Shown one piece after another: positions 1 through 6,192 of a stretch of DNA of 11,228 bases; the first letter of the stretch is position 1, and every line of letters begins with the position of its first letter. The stretch comes from DASWIV01 sp036397475 (GTDB lineage: Bacteria > JAJVIF01 > JAPKYR01): the NCBI GenBank assembly GCA_036397475.1, contig DASWIV010000113.1:1-11228 (forward strand). The letters run 5' to 3'. A model generated the notes under the pieces. The model had not been told where the DNA came from and ran no database searches. It saw nothing but the letters and a program-made list of their open reading frames with translations. A program made the position numbers and the translations under genes.

Positions 1-304
1 TCGTGTCCGGCTTGAGAATGTCGCAGAACATTCTGGCGACAGGCCTGTCGCCATTCGCCCACGGAACGATTTGGAAAGTTGTTGGATCGGGACGAGCGAT
101 CAGGTCGCTCTCTTCGATTCTCGCGAATCCCTCGATCGAGGAACCATCAAACCCCATACCCTCTGAAAGACCCTCATCAAGTTCGGACGGTGTGATGGTG
201 AAACTTTTGAGGATGCCCAGGATGTCGGTGAACCAGAACTGGACATACGCCACATTCTGTTCATTTACGACTTTCAGGACATCTTCCGCGTTTCTACACT
301 CCAT
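1..304 (-). CDS. glnA: Glutamine synthetase type I, N-terminal part (runs off the window)
   Basis: Glutamine synthetase makes glutamine from glutamate, ammonia and ATP in the cytoplasm. The 101 visible residues are the N-terminal beta-grasp domain. They contain the motif MGFDGSSIEGF at about residues 50-60, which carries the conserved Asp loop that closes the neighbouring subunit's active site, followed by RIEESDL and PDPTTFQIVPW. These are hallmarks of class I GS. The overall wording is closer to the GSI-alpha type of Firmicutes, archaea and Thermotogae than to enterobacterial GSI-beta, but this is a judgement by eye. The ATG at 304 has a strong GGAGGAG ribosome site six bases upstream, which settles the start. 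The catalytic barrel and C-terminus lie beyond the left edge. It is transcribed divergently from the SRPBCC gene. No GlnR-like or sigma54 site was recognised upstream. Confidence 0.95.
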   Translation of the reverse strand, partial: MECRNAEDVLKVVNEQNVAYVQFWFTDILGILKSFTITPSELDEGLSEGMGFDGSSIEGFARIEESDLIARPDPTTFQIVPWANGDRPVARMFCDILKPDT

Positions 305-366
305 CTAAGTCTCCTCCAGGATTTTAATAAATTTAAGATTTAATTAAGGCTCGTAAAGCCGGCGCT

Positions 367-395
367 AGTCTAACGTAACATATGTATCGGGGCAA
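367..395 (-). promoter_or_regulatory. Candidate sigma70-type promoter for glnA
   Basis: On the minus strand a TTGCCC box (395-390) is followed after 17 bases by TAGACT (372-367). Each matches the sigma70 consensus at four of six positions. It lies about 60 bases before the glnA start codon, in an otherwise AT-rich leader. The -35 box overlaps the left arm of the inverted repeat GGCAA-N9-TTGCC (391-409). The call rests on motif matching only. Confidence 0.35.
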
Positions 396-404
396 GACTA
401 ATTT

Positions 405-432
405 TTGCCTTCGCCCAATAAATCCATATAAT
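405..432 (+). promoter_or_regulatory. Candidate sigma70-type promoter for the SRPBCC gene
   Basis: A perfect -10 hexamer TATAAT (427-432) is preceded after 16 bases by TTGCCT (405-410), which matches the -35 consensus at four of six positions. The predicted transcription start at about 439-440 coincides with the GTG that opens the SRPBCC reading frame. The mRNA could therefore be leaderless, or translation could start at the second GTG (458) behind AGGAAAG. Confidence 0.45.
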
Positions 433-439
433 TAATGGC

Positions 440-847
440 GTGTTCACTCAGGAAAGTGTGAAAATCAACCGATCCACCGACGTGATCTACTCGTTCCTTT
501 CGTGCCTGAGGGACCAGATGAAATGCTGGGACCTGATCACAGTAAAGGACCTCGATAATGCCGGGGATGAGATTGTCGACCTGAATGGCTATTTCACGGT
601 CGGTAATATCCGCAGTGACTGTAAGATCGAACTATACCGGACACGCCCGAAATCCGGTGTCGTAATGAAGATCCTGTGGGACACCGGAGAGCTTGCAGCT
701 GAATGGAGGGTTATCGACGATGGCGACAGTTCACGGGTCGAATTGAATCTCGAAGGCTCTGGCGGGGGTCTTGCTAATAAGATAATCCTTCGCCAAATCG
801 GGCAGCGGGTTATTTCCAGGGTGAAATCGCATTTTGAGTTGGCGTAG
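440..847 (+). CDS. SRPBCC-fold (START/Bet v1-like) small protein
   Basis: A 135-residue soluble protein. The opening pattern SVKINRSTDVIYSFLSCLRDQMKCWDLI is cut here to its key parts: a first beta strand 'SVKI', then 'VIYSFLSC', then a Trp near residue 30. This is typical of the polyketide cyclase/START superfamily, a helix-grip fold that binds hydrophobic ligands. Later alternating strands (residues about 45-110) and a long C-terminal helix (about 110-133, 'ANKIILRQIGQRVISRVKSHFE') fit the fold and the usual length. The ligand cannot be read from sequence. The GTG at 440 keeps the first strand complete but has no ribosome site. The GTG at 458 has AGGAAAG before it but shortens the strand. 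It is the first gene of a rightward group, 16 bases before the hydrolase ATG. Confidence 0.7.
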   Translation: MFTQESVKINRSTDVIYSFLSCLRDQMKCWDLITVKDLDNAGDEIVDLNGYFTVGNIRSDCKIELYRTRPKSGVVMKILWDTGELAAEWRVIDDGDSSRVELNLEGSGGGLANKIILRQIGQRVISRVKSHFELA

Positions 848-863
848 CCAGCCACTCTCCTCA

Positions 864-1799
864 ATGAATAAATTATCCGAAGAAAACAGGATCAAGAAGC
901 GATGGATAATCTACATCGCCGCCATCGCCGTTGCTGGATTTATCTGGAATGCAGGTTACAGCCTGTGCCGGCGGGCATTTTATATTCCGCAGTCTGCCAG
1001 AAAAATTACCTCGACTCCGGGACGGGCGCTCAGTGTCAACGCCTACGAGGTGAATTGTCCGTCTTCGGAAGGATACCTGGTGCCCGCCTGGTACAATCCG
1101 GGTGAAAATGGAGCTGCGGTAATACTACTCCATGGGCTAGGCGGAACCCGTGAACAACTGGCTGAGCTCGCCAGATTCCTTATGGACAACGGCTACGCTG
1201 TCATTCTTCCCGATCAGAGAGGACACGGGGAAAATCCAATTCCTTACACTACATATGGACGCGCTGAATCTGTCGATGCTCTCGCATGCATAGACTGGCT
1301 ACGGGAGCAGGATGGGATCGACGACAGCCGTATCGGAATATTCGGGGCGTCCATGGGCGCCGCGGCAGCTATCCACGCTGCAGCGCGTGATGAAAATCTG
1401 GGTTGCTTAATCGCGGATTCGTCTTACTCCCGCATTTCCGAACAGGCTAAGAACGATCTGACTTATGAAAAAGCGCCCGTTAAGGTTCCGGAAATATTTC
1501 ATCCACTGGTTCTGGGTGTATTCAGGATTTACCAGCCCTTTTTTATTGGGGAATATTCTAATTTCCCCGATCCTATCGAGTCGATAGTCCAGGTAAGATG
1601 CCCCGTACTGTTAACCCATGGGTCGGACGACACCCGGATATCCCCGGACAACACCGACTACCTTTATATAGCGGCCCGGGATGCAGGAGTGGATGTGGCA
1701 AAATCCATTGTGGATGGCGGCGGGCATTGCAATTATCACCGGCAGGATGAATTCAGGCGTCAACTTTTAATCGTATTAAACGATTCCCTCCTGAGATAA
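864..1799 (+). CDS. Membrane-anchored alpha/beta hydrolase
   Basis: A 311-residue protein of the alpha/beta hydrolase superfamily (serine hydrolase, esterase or peptidase-like). A single hydrophobic segment at residues 14-31 after a basic N-terminus (RIKKR) should act as an uncleaved membrane anchor, with the catalytic domain on the outer face. The oxyanion-side motif LLHGLGG is at 88-94, DQRGHG at 117-122, the nucleophile elbow GASMGA at 161-166 (Ser163), a candidate acid in HGSDD (Asp255/256) and the catalytic His288 in GGGHCNYH. The triad is therefore complete. The substrate is unknown, though the fold layout resembles the YqkD/FrsA-like and 'alpha/beta hydrolase, extended N-terminus' groups. 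The start is placed at the ATG at 864, as no good ribosome site is seen. A TTG at 834 would add ten residues and overlap the SRPBCC gene. Translation by re-initiation from the upstream gene is plausible. Confidence 0.88.
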   Translation: MNKLSEENRIKKRWIIYIAAIAVAGFIWNAGYSLCRRAFYIPQSARKITSTPGRALSVNAYEVNCPSSEGYLVPAWYNPGENGAAVILLHGLGGTREQLAELARFLMDNGYAVILPDQRGHGENPIPYTTYGRAESVDALACIDWLREQDGIDDSRIGIFGASMGAAAAIHAAARDENLGCLIADSSYSRISEQAKNDLTYEKAPVKVPEIFHPLVLGVFRIYQPFFIGEYSNFPDPIESIVQVRCPVLLTHGSDDTRISPDNTDYLYIAARDAGVDVAKSIVDGGGHCNYHRQDEFRRQLLIVLNDSLLR

Positions 1800-1833
1800 C
1801 GATATTAAATTATACCTTCAGAGGAGGATATCA

Positions 1834-2160
1834 ATGGAAGGAATCAAGATAGCGCTCGCCGGTGGAATTATGGGAACCATATTGGGAATAGCCGGAGGAG
1901 TTCTTGGCACATACGCCGCCATTAAAAATACAAAAACGCCGGAAGAGAGAAAATACATGGTAAGGGCAGCGGCATCCATCTGGATAGCCTTAATAGTGCT
2001 TATCATCTTCCCGCTCCTGCTTGAATTCAGGGGAATTATCCCGACATGGGGACACTGGATCGGAACTTCACTGTTCTTCCTGTTCCTCGGACCGTGGATT
2101 CTTTCAGTGGTAAGACGATCCACAGAATTGAAAAAAGCCAGTCCTAATCCACAGGTTTAA
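1834..2160 (+). CDS. Small three-helix membrane protein of unknown function
   Basis: A 108-residue, strongly hydrophobic protein. Helix 1 (about residues 5-30) is very rich in Gly and Ala with repeated GG and small-xxx-small spacing, which suits tight helix packing. Helix 2 is at about 43-64 and helix 3 at about 73-93. A charged loop at 31-42 (KNTKTPEERK) and the tail after 93 (RRSTELKK) are probably cytoplasmic. The ribosome site GAGGAGG lies seven bases before the ATG, so this start is secure. It follows the hydrolase by 34 bases on the same strand and may share its transcript. I do not recognise a family with a known role. It is followed by the interrupted hairpin repeat at 2239-2416. Confidence 0.75.
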   Translation: MEGIKIALAGGIMGTILGIAGGVLGTYAAIKNTKTPEERKYMVRAAASIWIALIVLIIFPLLLEFRGIIPTWGHWIGTSLFFLFLGPWILSVVRRSTELKKASPNPQV

Positions 2161-2238
2161 TTTTCCCGGAATAGAATATTCGCGATGCATGAGTAGACAC
2201 TTGTGCATTTTTGCATGCCTATTTTTTAATGTGAGAAC

Positions 2239-2416
2239 TAAGGCCCAATCGTAAGGGGATGTTGAAAAAGCCTTTGATTTGAAGTACGGGTTCCGCCGAC
2301 AACCCGGTGTCAGATCTCGCTGCTTAATCTCCTTACTCACTTGAGGTTGTCGGCGGCACCCGTTCATACGAAAATAATTCAGACTTTTTCAACATCCCCG
2401 TAAGATTGGTGCTAAT
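2239..2416 (+). repeat. Hairpin repeat copy interrupted by a MITE-like element
   Basis: When 2255-2403 is removed, the flanks join to a hairpin: TAAGGCCCAATC, loop GTAA, then GATTGGTGCTAAT. Its stem CCAATC/GATTGG is perfect. It aligns with the reverse complement of the intact repeats at 2463-2490 and 2515-2542, sharing the TAAG start, the CCCA/TGG stem base, the GTAA loop and the GCTAAT end. The differing stem positions are compensated on the other arm. It reads in the same sense as the upstream membrane protein gene, which ends 78 bases earlier. Confidence 0.75.
2255..2399. mobile_element. 145-bp MITE-like palindromic element with 4-bp target duplication
   Basis: The ends are perfect 16-bp terminal inverted repeats: GGGGATGTTGAAAAAG at 2255-2270 and its complement at 2384-2399. 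A second, inner inverted repeat of 19 bases with one mismatch (2286-2304, containing CCGCCGACAACC, against 2345-2363) lets most of the element fold back on itself. It is flanked by GTAA on both sides (2251-2254 and 2400-2403), consistent with a target-site duplication; GTAAG is an alternative if one terminal G is shared. There is no credible reading frame inside, so it would need a transposase from elsewhere. A MITE mobilised by an autonomous insertion sequence with the same ends is the natural reading. The parent family is not identified. Confidence 0.8.
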
Positions 2417-2462
2417 GGTCAATTTCAACAAATAAGAAATAAGGAATGATGAAGGTATCCAG

Positions 2463-2490
2463 ATTAGCGCCAGGTTTACACCTGGGCTTA
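2463..2490 (-). repeat. 28-bp hairpin repeat, copy 1 (intact)
   Basis: This copy is identical over 28 bases to the one at 2515-2542. Read on the minus strand it is TAAGCCCAGGT, loop GTAA, ACCTGGCGCTAAT. The inner six-base-pair stem is CCAGGT/ACCTGG, and an outer GC pairing is reached if one G is bulged. On the minus strand it lies 50 bases beyond the end of the operon, so it is in the sense direction of that transcript. No U-tract follows, so it is not a classical intrinsic terminator. Confidence 0.85.
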
Positions 2491-2514
2491 CGTACCATAT
2501 GGATTGGAGATAGC

Positions 2515-2542
2515 ATTAGCGCCAGGTTTACACCTGGGCTTA
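2515..2542 (-). repeat. 28-bp hairpin repeat, copy 2, overlapping the operon's last stop codon
   Basis: This is an exact copy of 2463-2490, separated from it by 24 unrelated bases. On the minus strand its first three bases TAA are the stop codon of the last operon gene (2542-2540). The hairpin therefore starts immediately behind the final codon, with a GUAA tetraloop in the sense mRNA. A role in mRNA 3'-end protection or termination is plausible but not shown. Confidence 0.85.
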
Positions 2543-2992
2543 GGATTCGTCTAACGCCATTTCAAGCTTTCCGGACAATGGCTCCATCTCTTTATAAAGA
2601 AGCGCGCCTTCCGGACAGAATCTCGCGCATACCGGGTCGCCCTCGCATAAATCACACTTGAATACCGCGCCAAGGTTTTTCGGTTCAGTGAACATATCCC
2701 CGAACGGGCATCCCGCGACACAATCCATGCAACCGACACACCGGTTGTAATTAATTCTTACAGCGCCAATCTCTGGGTCGACATAAAATGCATCGGCTGG
2801 ACATGATTTCATGCACGCGGCGTCGATGCACTGGAAACAGATCTGCGGAACTGTAATCCCGGTCACATTGTCGTGAATCGTCCTGACACGTGAATAGGCT
2901 AAGTCGAAAGTCTGCGAGTGCTTCATGGCGCACGCGAGCTCGCAAATGTGGCAGTTCGTACAAAGCGACGGGTTAATGACCAGTTGTTTCAT
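2540..2992 (-). CDS. Four-cluster [4Fe-4S] ferredoxin protein (HycB/HydN/DmsB type)
   Basis: A 150-residue electron-transfer protein with sixteen Cys in four groups: C11/14/17/21, C52/55/60/64, C85/88/91/95 and C113/116/122/126. This is the layout of the HycB/HydN/DmsB iron-sulfur subunits, which wire a catalytic subunit to partner proteins through four [4Fe-4S] clusters. There is no signal peptide or membrane helix, so it is cytoplasmic. The ATG at 2992 sits inside the end of the NuoG-like gene (20-base overlap) behind GGGGGTGA, which indicates translational coupling. The stop codon is part of a hairpin repeat. As last gene of the operon it probably links the flavin module to the 2-oxoacid oxidoreductase or to an outside acceptor. 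Which of these cannot be told from sequence. Confidence 0.88.
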   Translation of the reverse strand: MKQLVINPSLCTNCHICELACAMKHSQTFDLAYSRVRTIHDNVTGITVPQICFQCIDAACMKSCPADAFYVDPEIGAVRINYNRCVGCMDCVAGCPFGDMFTEPKNLGAVFKCDLCEGDPVCARFCPEGALLYKEMEPLSGKLEMALDES

Positions 2993-3797
2993 TCGACTTC
3001 ACCCCCTCGCGGATCTCGTCAAGAAGCTGCTGGCTGTATTGCGCGAGATTTTTCTGAGTGACCGAGATTTTCTTCCGCTTGCACTCATCGCATAAATCGT
3101 AATAGTCCGCCGGAAGGTCCTTGGTTTTTATCATGTAATTCGCCTGGTCGAGCGTGATGTTAGCGCTCCCGCATTCCGGGCAGACTTTCATGTCGAACGT
3201 CTTCTCCCAGATAATGCGATGATTCGGCGCCTGGACAACATCGATCACATTTGTCGGACACACAAACGCGCATGCCCCGCATCCGATACAGTCAGGTGGA
3301 GGTTCGTCGAGCGGCATCATAATGTCTTTCATATAACCGCGACCTGCTGTCGATATCGCGTTCACTCCGATAACTTCATCGCATACTCTCGCGCAAAGTC
3401 CGCAGAGGATGCAATTATTCGAATCTTCCCGCTCGATATAATTCGTCTCGACTAATCCGTACTCCTTGCCAAGTTCCCGCAGTTCCGGCGAACCGGGGCA
3501 TCGCGCGATCAATAAATCCAGAACCGACGCCCTGAATTGCCGGACTCGCGGGGTATCCGTTTTAACAACCAGCCCGTCGTCCCTCACCGGATAAACACAC
3601 GAAACCACATTGTCTGTCCAGCCTTCCCATTTCGGGTGGGAAATCTCGACCATGCACAGTCTGCATGCTCCGACAGGTTCGACAGCTTCATGATGACAAA
3701 GTGTCGGGACTTCGAGTCCGTTTCGCTGGCAGACTCCGAGCAGAAATTCACCCTCTTCACATTTTATTCGTCTTCCATCTATAGTTATCGTCAACAT
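2973..3797 (-). CDS. NuoG/HydA-like iron-sulfur subunit without catalytic domain
   Basis: A 274-residue protein matching only the N-terminal electron-input part of NuoG, HydA or HndD. It has a [2Fe-2S] ferredoxin domain (C34, C45, C48, C67) and then two [4Fe-4S] clusters (C129/132/135/139 and C170/173/176/180). The His-Cys cluster found between these domains in complex I and [FeFe]-hydrogenase is missing; that stretch reads ARCPGSPELRELGKEYG. The C-terminal tail has CPEC (206-209) and CDEC (236-239), a likely zinc ribbon. There is no hydrogenase H-cluster or molybdopterin domain. It should pass electrons between the NuoF-like flavoprotein and a separate catalytic unit. The ATG at 3797 overlaps the upstream TGA by one base behind GGAGGTGA; a GTG at 3800 is an alternative start. 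Confidence 0.85.
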   Translation of the reverse strand: MLTITIDGRRIKCEEGEFLLGVCQRNGLEVPTLCHHEAVEPVGACRLCMVEISHPKWEGWTDNVVSCVYPVRDDGLVVKTDTPRVRQFRASVLDLLIARCPGSPELRELGKEYGLVETNYIEREDSNNCILCGLCARVCDEVIGVNAISTAGRGYMKDIMMPLDEPPPDCIGCGACAFVCPTNVIDVVQAPNHRIIWEKTFDMKVCPECGSANITLDQANYMIKTKDLPADYYDLCDECKRKKISVTQKNLAQYSQQLLDEIREGVKSNETTGH

Positions 3798-5683
3798 CAC
3801 ACCGTCACCTCCTCCTTCTTTTTAAGTGGAGTGGGTACGATGCAGTCCACCGGACAGATCTCTACACACGACGTACACACGTCGCACTGGGCGGGATTCA
3901 ATACATGCTGCTGCTTTAACTCGCCGGTTATTGCAGCTGTCGGGCAGACAGGGATGCACTTCAAACATCCGATGCAGGTTTCATCGATCCACAGTGTCGT
4001 CAATTCCTTGCACACCCCTGCCCTGCACCATTTTTTGTCTATGTGCTCGAGATATTCTTCCCTGAAATATTTTAGTGTTGATAAGACAGGATTCGGAGCC
4101 GACGTACCCAGACCGCAGATACTTCCATAGGCAATATCGGAAGCGAGCGTCTCTATTCTAGCCAGATCGTCTATAGATCCCTTTCCGGCGATGATCTTAT
4201 CCAGCATTGACCTGAGCTGGAATAACCCGTCGCGGCACGGTACACACTTTCCGCAGGATTCTTCGTACAGGAAATTCGTGAAATATCTTGCGACATCCAC
4301 CATGCAGGTCCTGGAGTCCATCACGACCATTCCGCCTGAACCCATCATGCTTCCGGCTGCGGCCAATTCGTCGAAATCGACAGGCAGATCGAGAAGGTCA
4401 GCCGGGATACATCCCCCCGACGGTCCTCCGGTCTGAACCGCTTTGAAATCTCGTTCTTTCTTGGGAATTCCGCCACCGATCTCAAAAACCAGATCGCGTA
4501 GTGTGATACCCATCGGGACTTCAACCAGTCCCGTATTTTTCACACGTCCGACAAGCGCGAACGCTTTTGTTCCTTTGGATTTTTCCGTCCCGTACTGCGC
4601 GAACCAGTCGCCGCCTTTTTCAACGATGATTGGGACATTCACCCACGTCTCTACATTATTCAAAACCGTCGGTTTATCGTAGAGTCCTTTTTCAGTGGAG
4701 CGGATATATTTCTGTCTTGGCTCTCCGACCTTTCCGGCGATAGACAGCATTAGCGCCGACGATTCTCCGCAGACAAACGCTCCGCCACCACGTGAAATCT
4801 TAATATCGAAATTGAATCCTGTCCCGAGGATATTTTCACCAAGCAGTCCGGCGTCCTGGCAGGCTTTTATCGCGATTCTAAGTCGCTTGACCGCAAGCGG
4901 GTATTCCTGCCTGACGTAAATGTAACCTTCGTCCGATCCAAGCGCGTACGCGCCTATAATCATACCTTCAAGCACATCGAACGGGTCGCCTTCCATTATC
5001 GAGCGATCCATGAACGCTCCGGGATCGCCCTCATCTCCATTACACAGAACGTACAACTTATCTGTCCTGTGCTTCAATGCGCTTTTCCATTTTCTGGCGG
5101 TTGAAAATCCTCCCCCTCCACGTCCCCTCAGTCCACTCTTCTCAACTTCATCGATAATCTCATCCGGCTTCAATGACAATGCTTTCTGAAGTCCGACAAA
5201 TCCGCCGTGAGCAATATAATCGTCAATCGACTCTGGATCGATATGCCCTATATTCCGTAGCGCTATCCTTGTCTGGTGCTTGTAAAACGGGATCTCGCCG
5301 TACTGCTCGACATATTTTTTTGTGTTGGGATCCTTATAAATAATTGCCTTAACTACTTCATCGTTCTGGAATGTCTTTTCGACAATTTCCTTTACGCGTC
5401 CGGGTTTTACCCTTTCGTAGAAGATGCCTCTCGGTTCGAGGCTTACAAGGGGACCATGCTCACAGAATCCGTGACAGCCTGTAGTCTTAATCTTGAATTC
5501 AACTTCGGCGTCGATTTTATGATCCGCAAGCTGCTTTTTGAATTCCTCGACAACATCTTCCGCGCCGGCTGCGATACATCCTGTCCCACCGCATATCAGG
5601 ACTTTGTTCTTTATTTTTTTCTGAACCGCGATAATTTCCTCGCGTTTTTTATCGAGGGCTTGTGACGAATCAATTCGCATCAT
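3797..5683 (-). CDS. nuoF: NuoF/HydB-like NAD(H)-FMN subunit with extra ferredoxin tail
   Basis: A 628-residue flavoprotein subunit that exchanges electrons between NAD(H), FMN and iron-sulfur clusters in the cytoplasm. Domains in order: a thioredoxin-like [2Fe-2S] domain (C31, C36, C70, C74); the NuoF core with the NAD/FMN loop GLRGRGGGGFSTARKW (184-199), CNGDEGDPGAFMDR (214-227) and GAFVCGESSAL (301-311); an SLBB region at about 375-430; the NADH-type [4Fe-4S] site C477/480/483/523; and two [4Fe-4S] clusters at the end (C570/573/576/580 and C600/603/606/610). CRAGVC at 553-558 may hold zinc. Complex I NuoF lacks both end domains. Their presence matches HydB, HndC and related bifurcating enzymes. 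The ATG at 5683 overlaps the upstream stop as ATGA. The symbol nuoF names the core family and does not imply complex I. Confidence 0.93.
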   Translation of the reverse strand: MMRIDSSQALDKKREEIIAVQKKIKNKVLICGGTGCIAAGAEDVVEEFKKQLADHKIDAEVEFKIKTTGCHGFCEHGPLVSLEPRGIFYERVKPGRVKEIVEKTFQNDEVVKAIIYKDPNTKKYVEQYGEIPFYKHQTRIALRNIGHIDPESIDDYIAHGGFVGLQKALSLKPDEIIDEVEKSGLRGRGGGGFSTARKWKSALKHRTDKLYVLCNGDEGDPGAFMDRSIMEGDPFDVLEGMIIGAYALGSDEGYIYVRQEYPLAVKRLRIAIKACQDAGLLGENILGTGFNFDIKISRGGGAFVCGESSALMLSIAGKVGEPRQKYIRSTEKGLYDKPTVLNNVETWVNVPIIVEKGGDWFAQYGTEKSKGTKAFALVGRVKNTGLVEVPMGITLRDLVFEIGGGIPKKERDFKAVQTGGPSGGCIPADLLDLPVDFDELAAAGSMMGSGGMVVMDSRTCMVDVARYFTNFLYEESCGKCVPCRDGLFQLRSMLDKIIAGKGSIDDLARIETLASDIAYGSICGLGTSAPNPVLSTLKYFREEYLEHIDKKWCRAGVCKELTTLWIDETCIGCLKCIPVCPTAAITGELKQQHVLNPAQCDVCTSCVEICPVDCIVPTPLKKKEEVTV

Positions 5684-6192
5684 GTATCACCCCCGGACTT
5701 CGGCGCTGCCCGCTCTGCGGATAACTCGGGATTGTCGAGTATATCGTGCACCGTATGTGCGCTTGAATTCTTGTAATATTTATCGTTCACCACAATTACA
5801 GGTGCCGCGGCACAGGCTCCAACACAATTCACTATCTCAATCGTATACTTCATATCTTCAGTCGTCTCGCCCATTTCGATTTCCAGGAGCCGCTCAAATT
5901 CCTCTATACACCGATCAGCCCCTCTTACATGGCACGCTGTCCCCTTGCAGACCTTTACGACTTTCTCACCGCGAGGCGTAAGGCTGAATCCCTTGTAAAA
6001 AGTCGCGACCGCGTAGACTCTTGCAATGGGAATTTCGAGATTTTCACTCGCCCTCTTCAGCGCATCCCCCGGAAGCCATCTGAATTCTTCGGATATATCG
6101 TGGAGAACTTCTATCAGGCTGGCTTCCTCCGATGGGTACCTCCCGCAAATCTCGTCTACTTTCGGACGTATATCTTCAGCGGTGATGGTCAT
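5680..6192 (-). CDS. nuoE: NuoE/HydC-like [2Fe-2S] thioredoxin-fold subunit
   Basis: A 170-residue subunit that holds one [2Fe-2S] cluster next to the FMN of its NuoF-like partner. The helical N-terminal half (about 1-75) includes the family phrase 'YAVATFYKGFS'. The thioredoxin-like half carries the four ligands in CKGTACH (C82, C87) and NCVGACAAAP (C123, C127). Length and layout match NuoE, HydC and HndA. It overlaps the gamma-subunit gene upstream and the NuoF-like gene downstream by ATGA junctions, and GAGGTGA precedes the ATG at 6192. Direct coupling of this gene to an oxidoreductase gamma gene points to a joint complex. A stand-alone complex I is excluded, because the membrane and quinone subunits are not adjacent. 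Confidence 0.92.
   Translation of the reverse strand: MTITAEDIRPKVDEICGRYPSEEASLIEVLHDISEEFRWLPGDALKRASENLEIPIARVYAVATFYKGFSLTPRGEKVVKVCKGTACHVRGADRCIEEFERLLEIEMGETTEDMKYTIEIVNCVGACAAAPVIVVNDKYYKNSSAHTVHDILDNPELSAERAAPKSGGDT

Noticed and set aside
435..461. ATG at 435 with a short frame just ahead of the SRPBCC gene.
   Set aside because: It reaches a stop after eight codons and has no ribosome site. It is probably chance, though a tiny leader peptide cannot be excluded.
2195..2235. Possible terminator after the membrane protein gene: TGCA pairs around a T-run, then TTTTTT.
   Set aside because: The stem is only four or five AT-rich pairs, too weak to call an intrinsic terminator.
2104..2367. 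Minus-strand open frame crossing the membrane protein end and the MITE-like element.
   Set aside because: It spans the element boundary and overlaps a well-supported gene. It has no transposase-like motif.
2463..2542. Two identical 28-bp repeats with a 24-base spacer resemble a minimal CRISPR array.
   Set aside because: The same repeat occurs singly and diverged at 10262-10290 and in the interrupted copy at 2239-2416. The spacer is unremarkable, one repeat overlaps a stop codon, and no cas gene is present. A hairpin repeat family explains it better.
3537..4130. Long plus-strand open frame opposite the NuoG-like and NuoF-like genes.
   Set aside because: It lies wholly antisense to two strongly conserved genes. 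Its product is rich in His, Ser and Cys with no family pattern, so it is a shadow of codon bias.
5276..5665. Plus-strand open frame opposite the start of the NuoF-like gene.
   Set aside because: It is antisense to the thioredoxin-like domain with clear Cys ligands. The hydrophobic look comes from the complementary codons.
2973..5683. First thought: a bifurcating [FeFe]-hydrogenase (HydABC) or complex I fragment.
   Set aside because: No H-cluster Cys motifs follow the ferredoxin domains of the A-like subunit, and no membrane or quinone-site nuo genes are adjacent.
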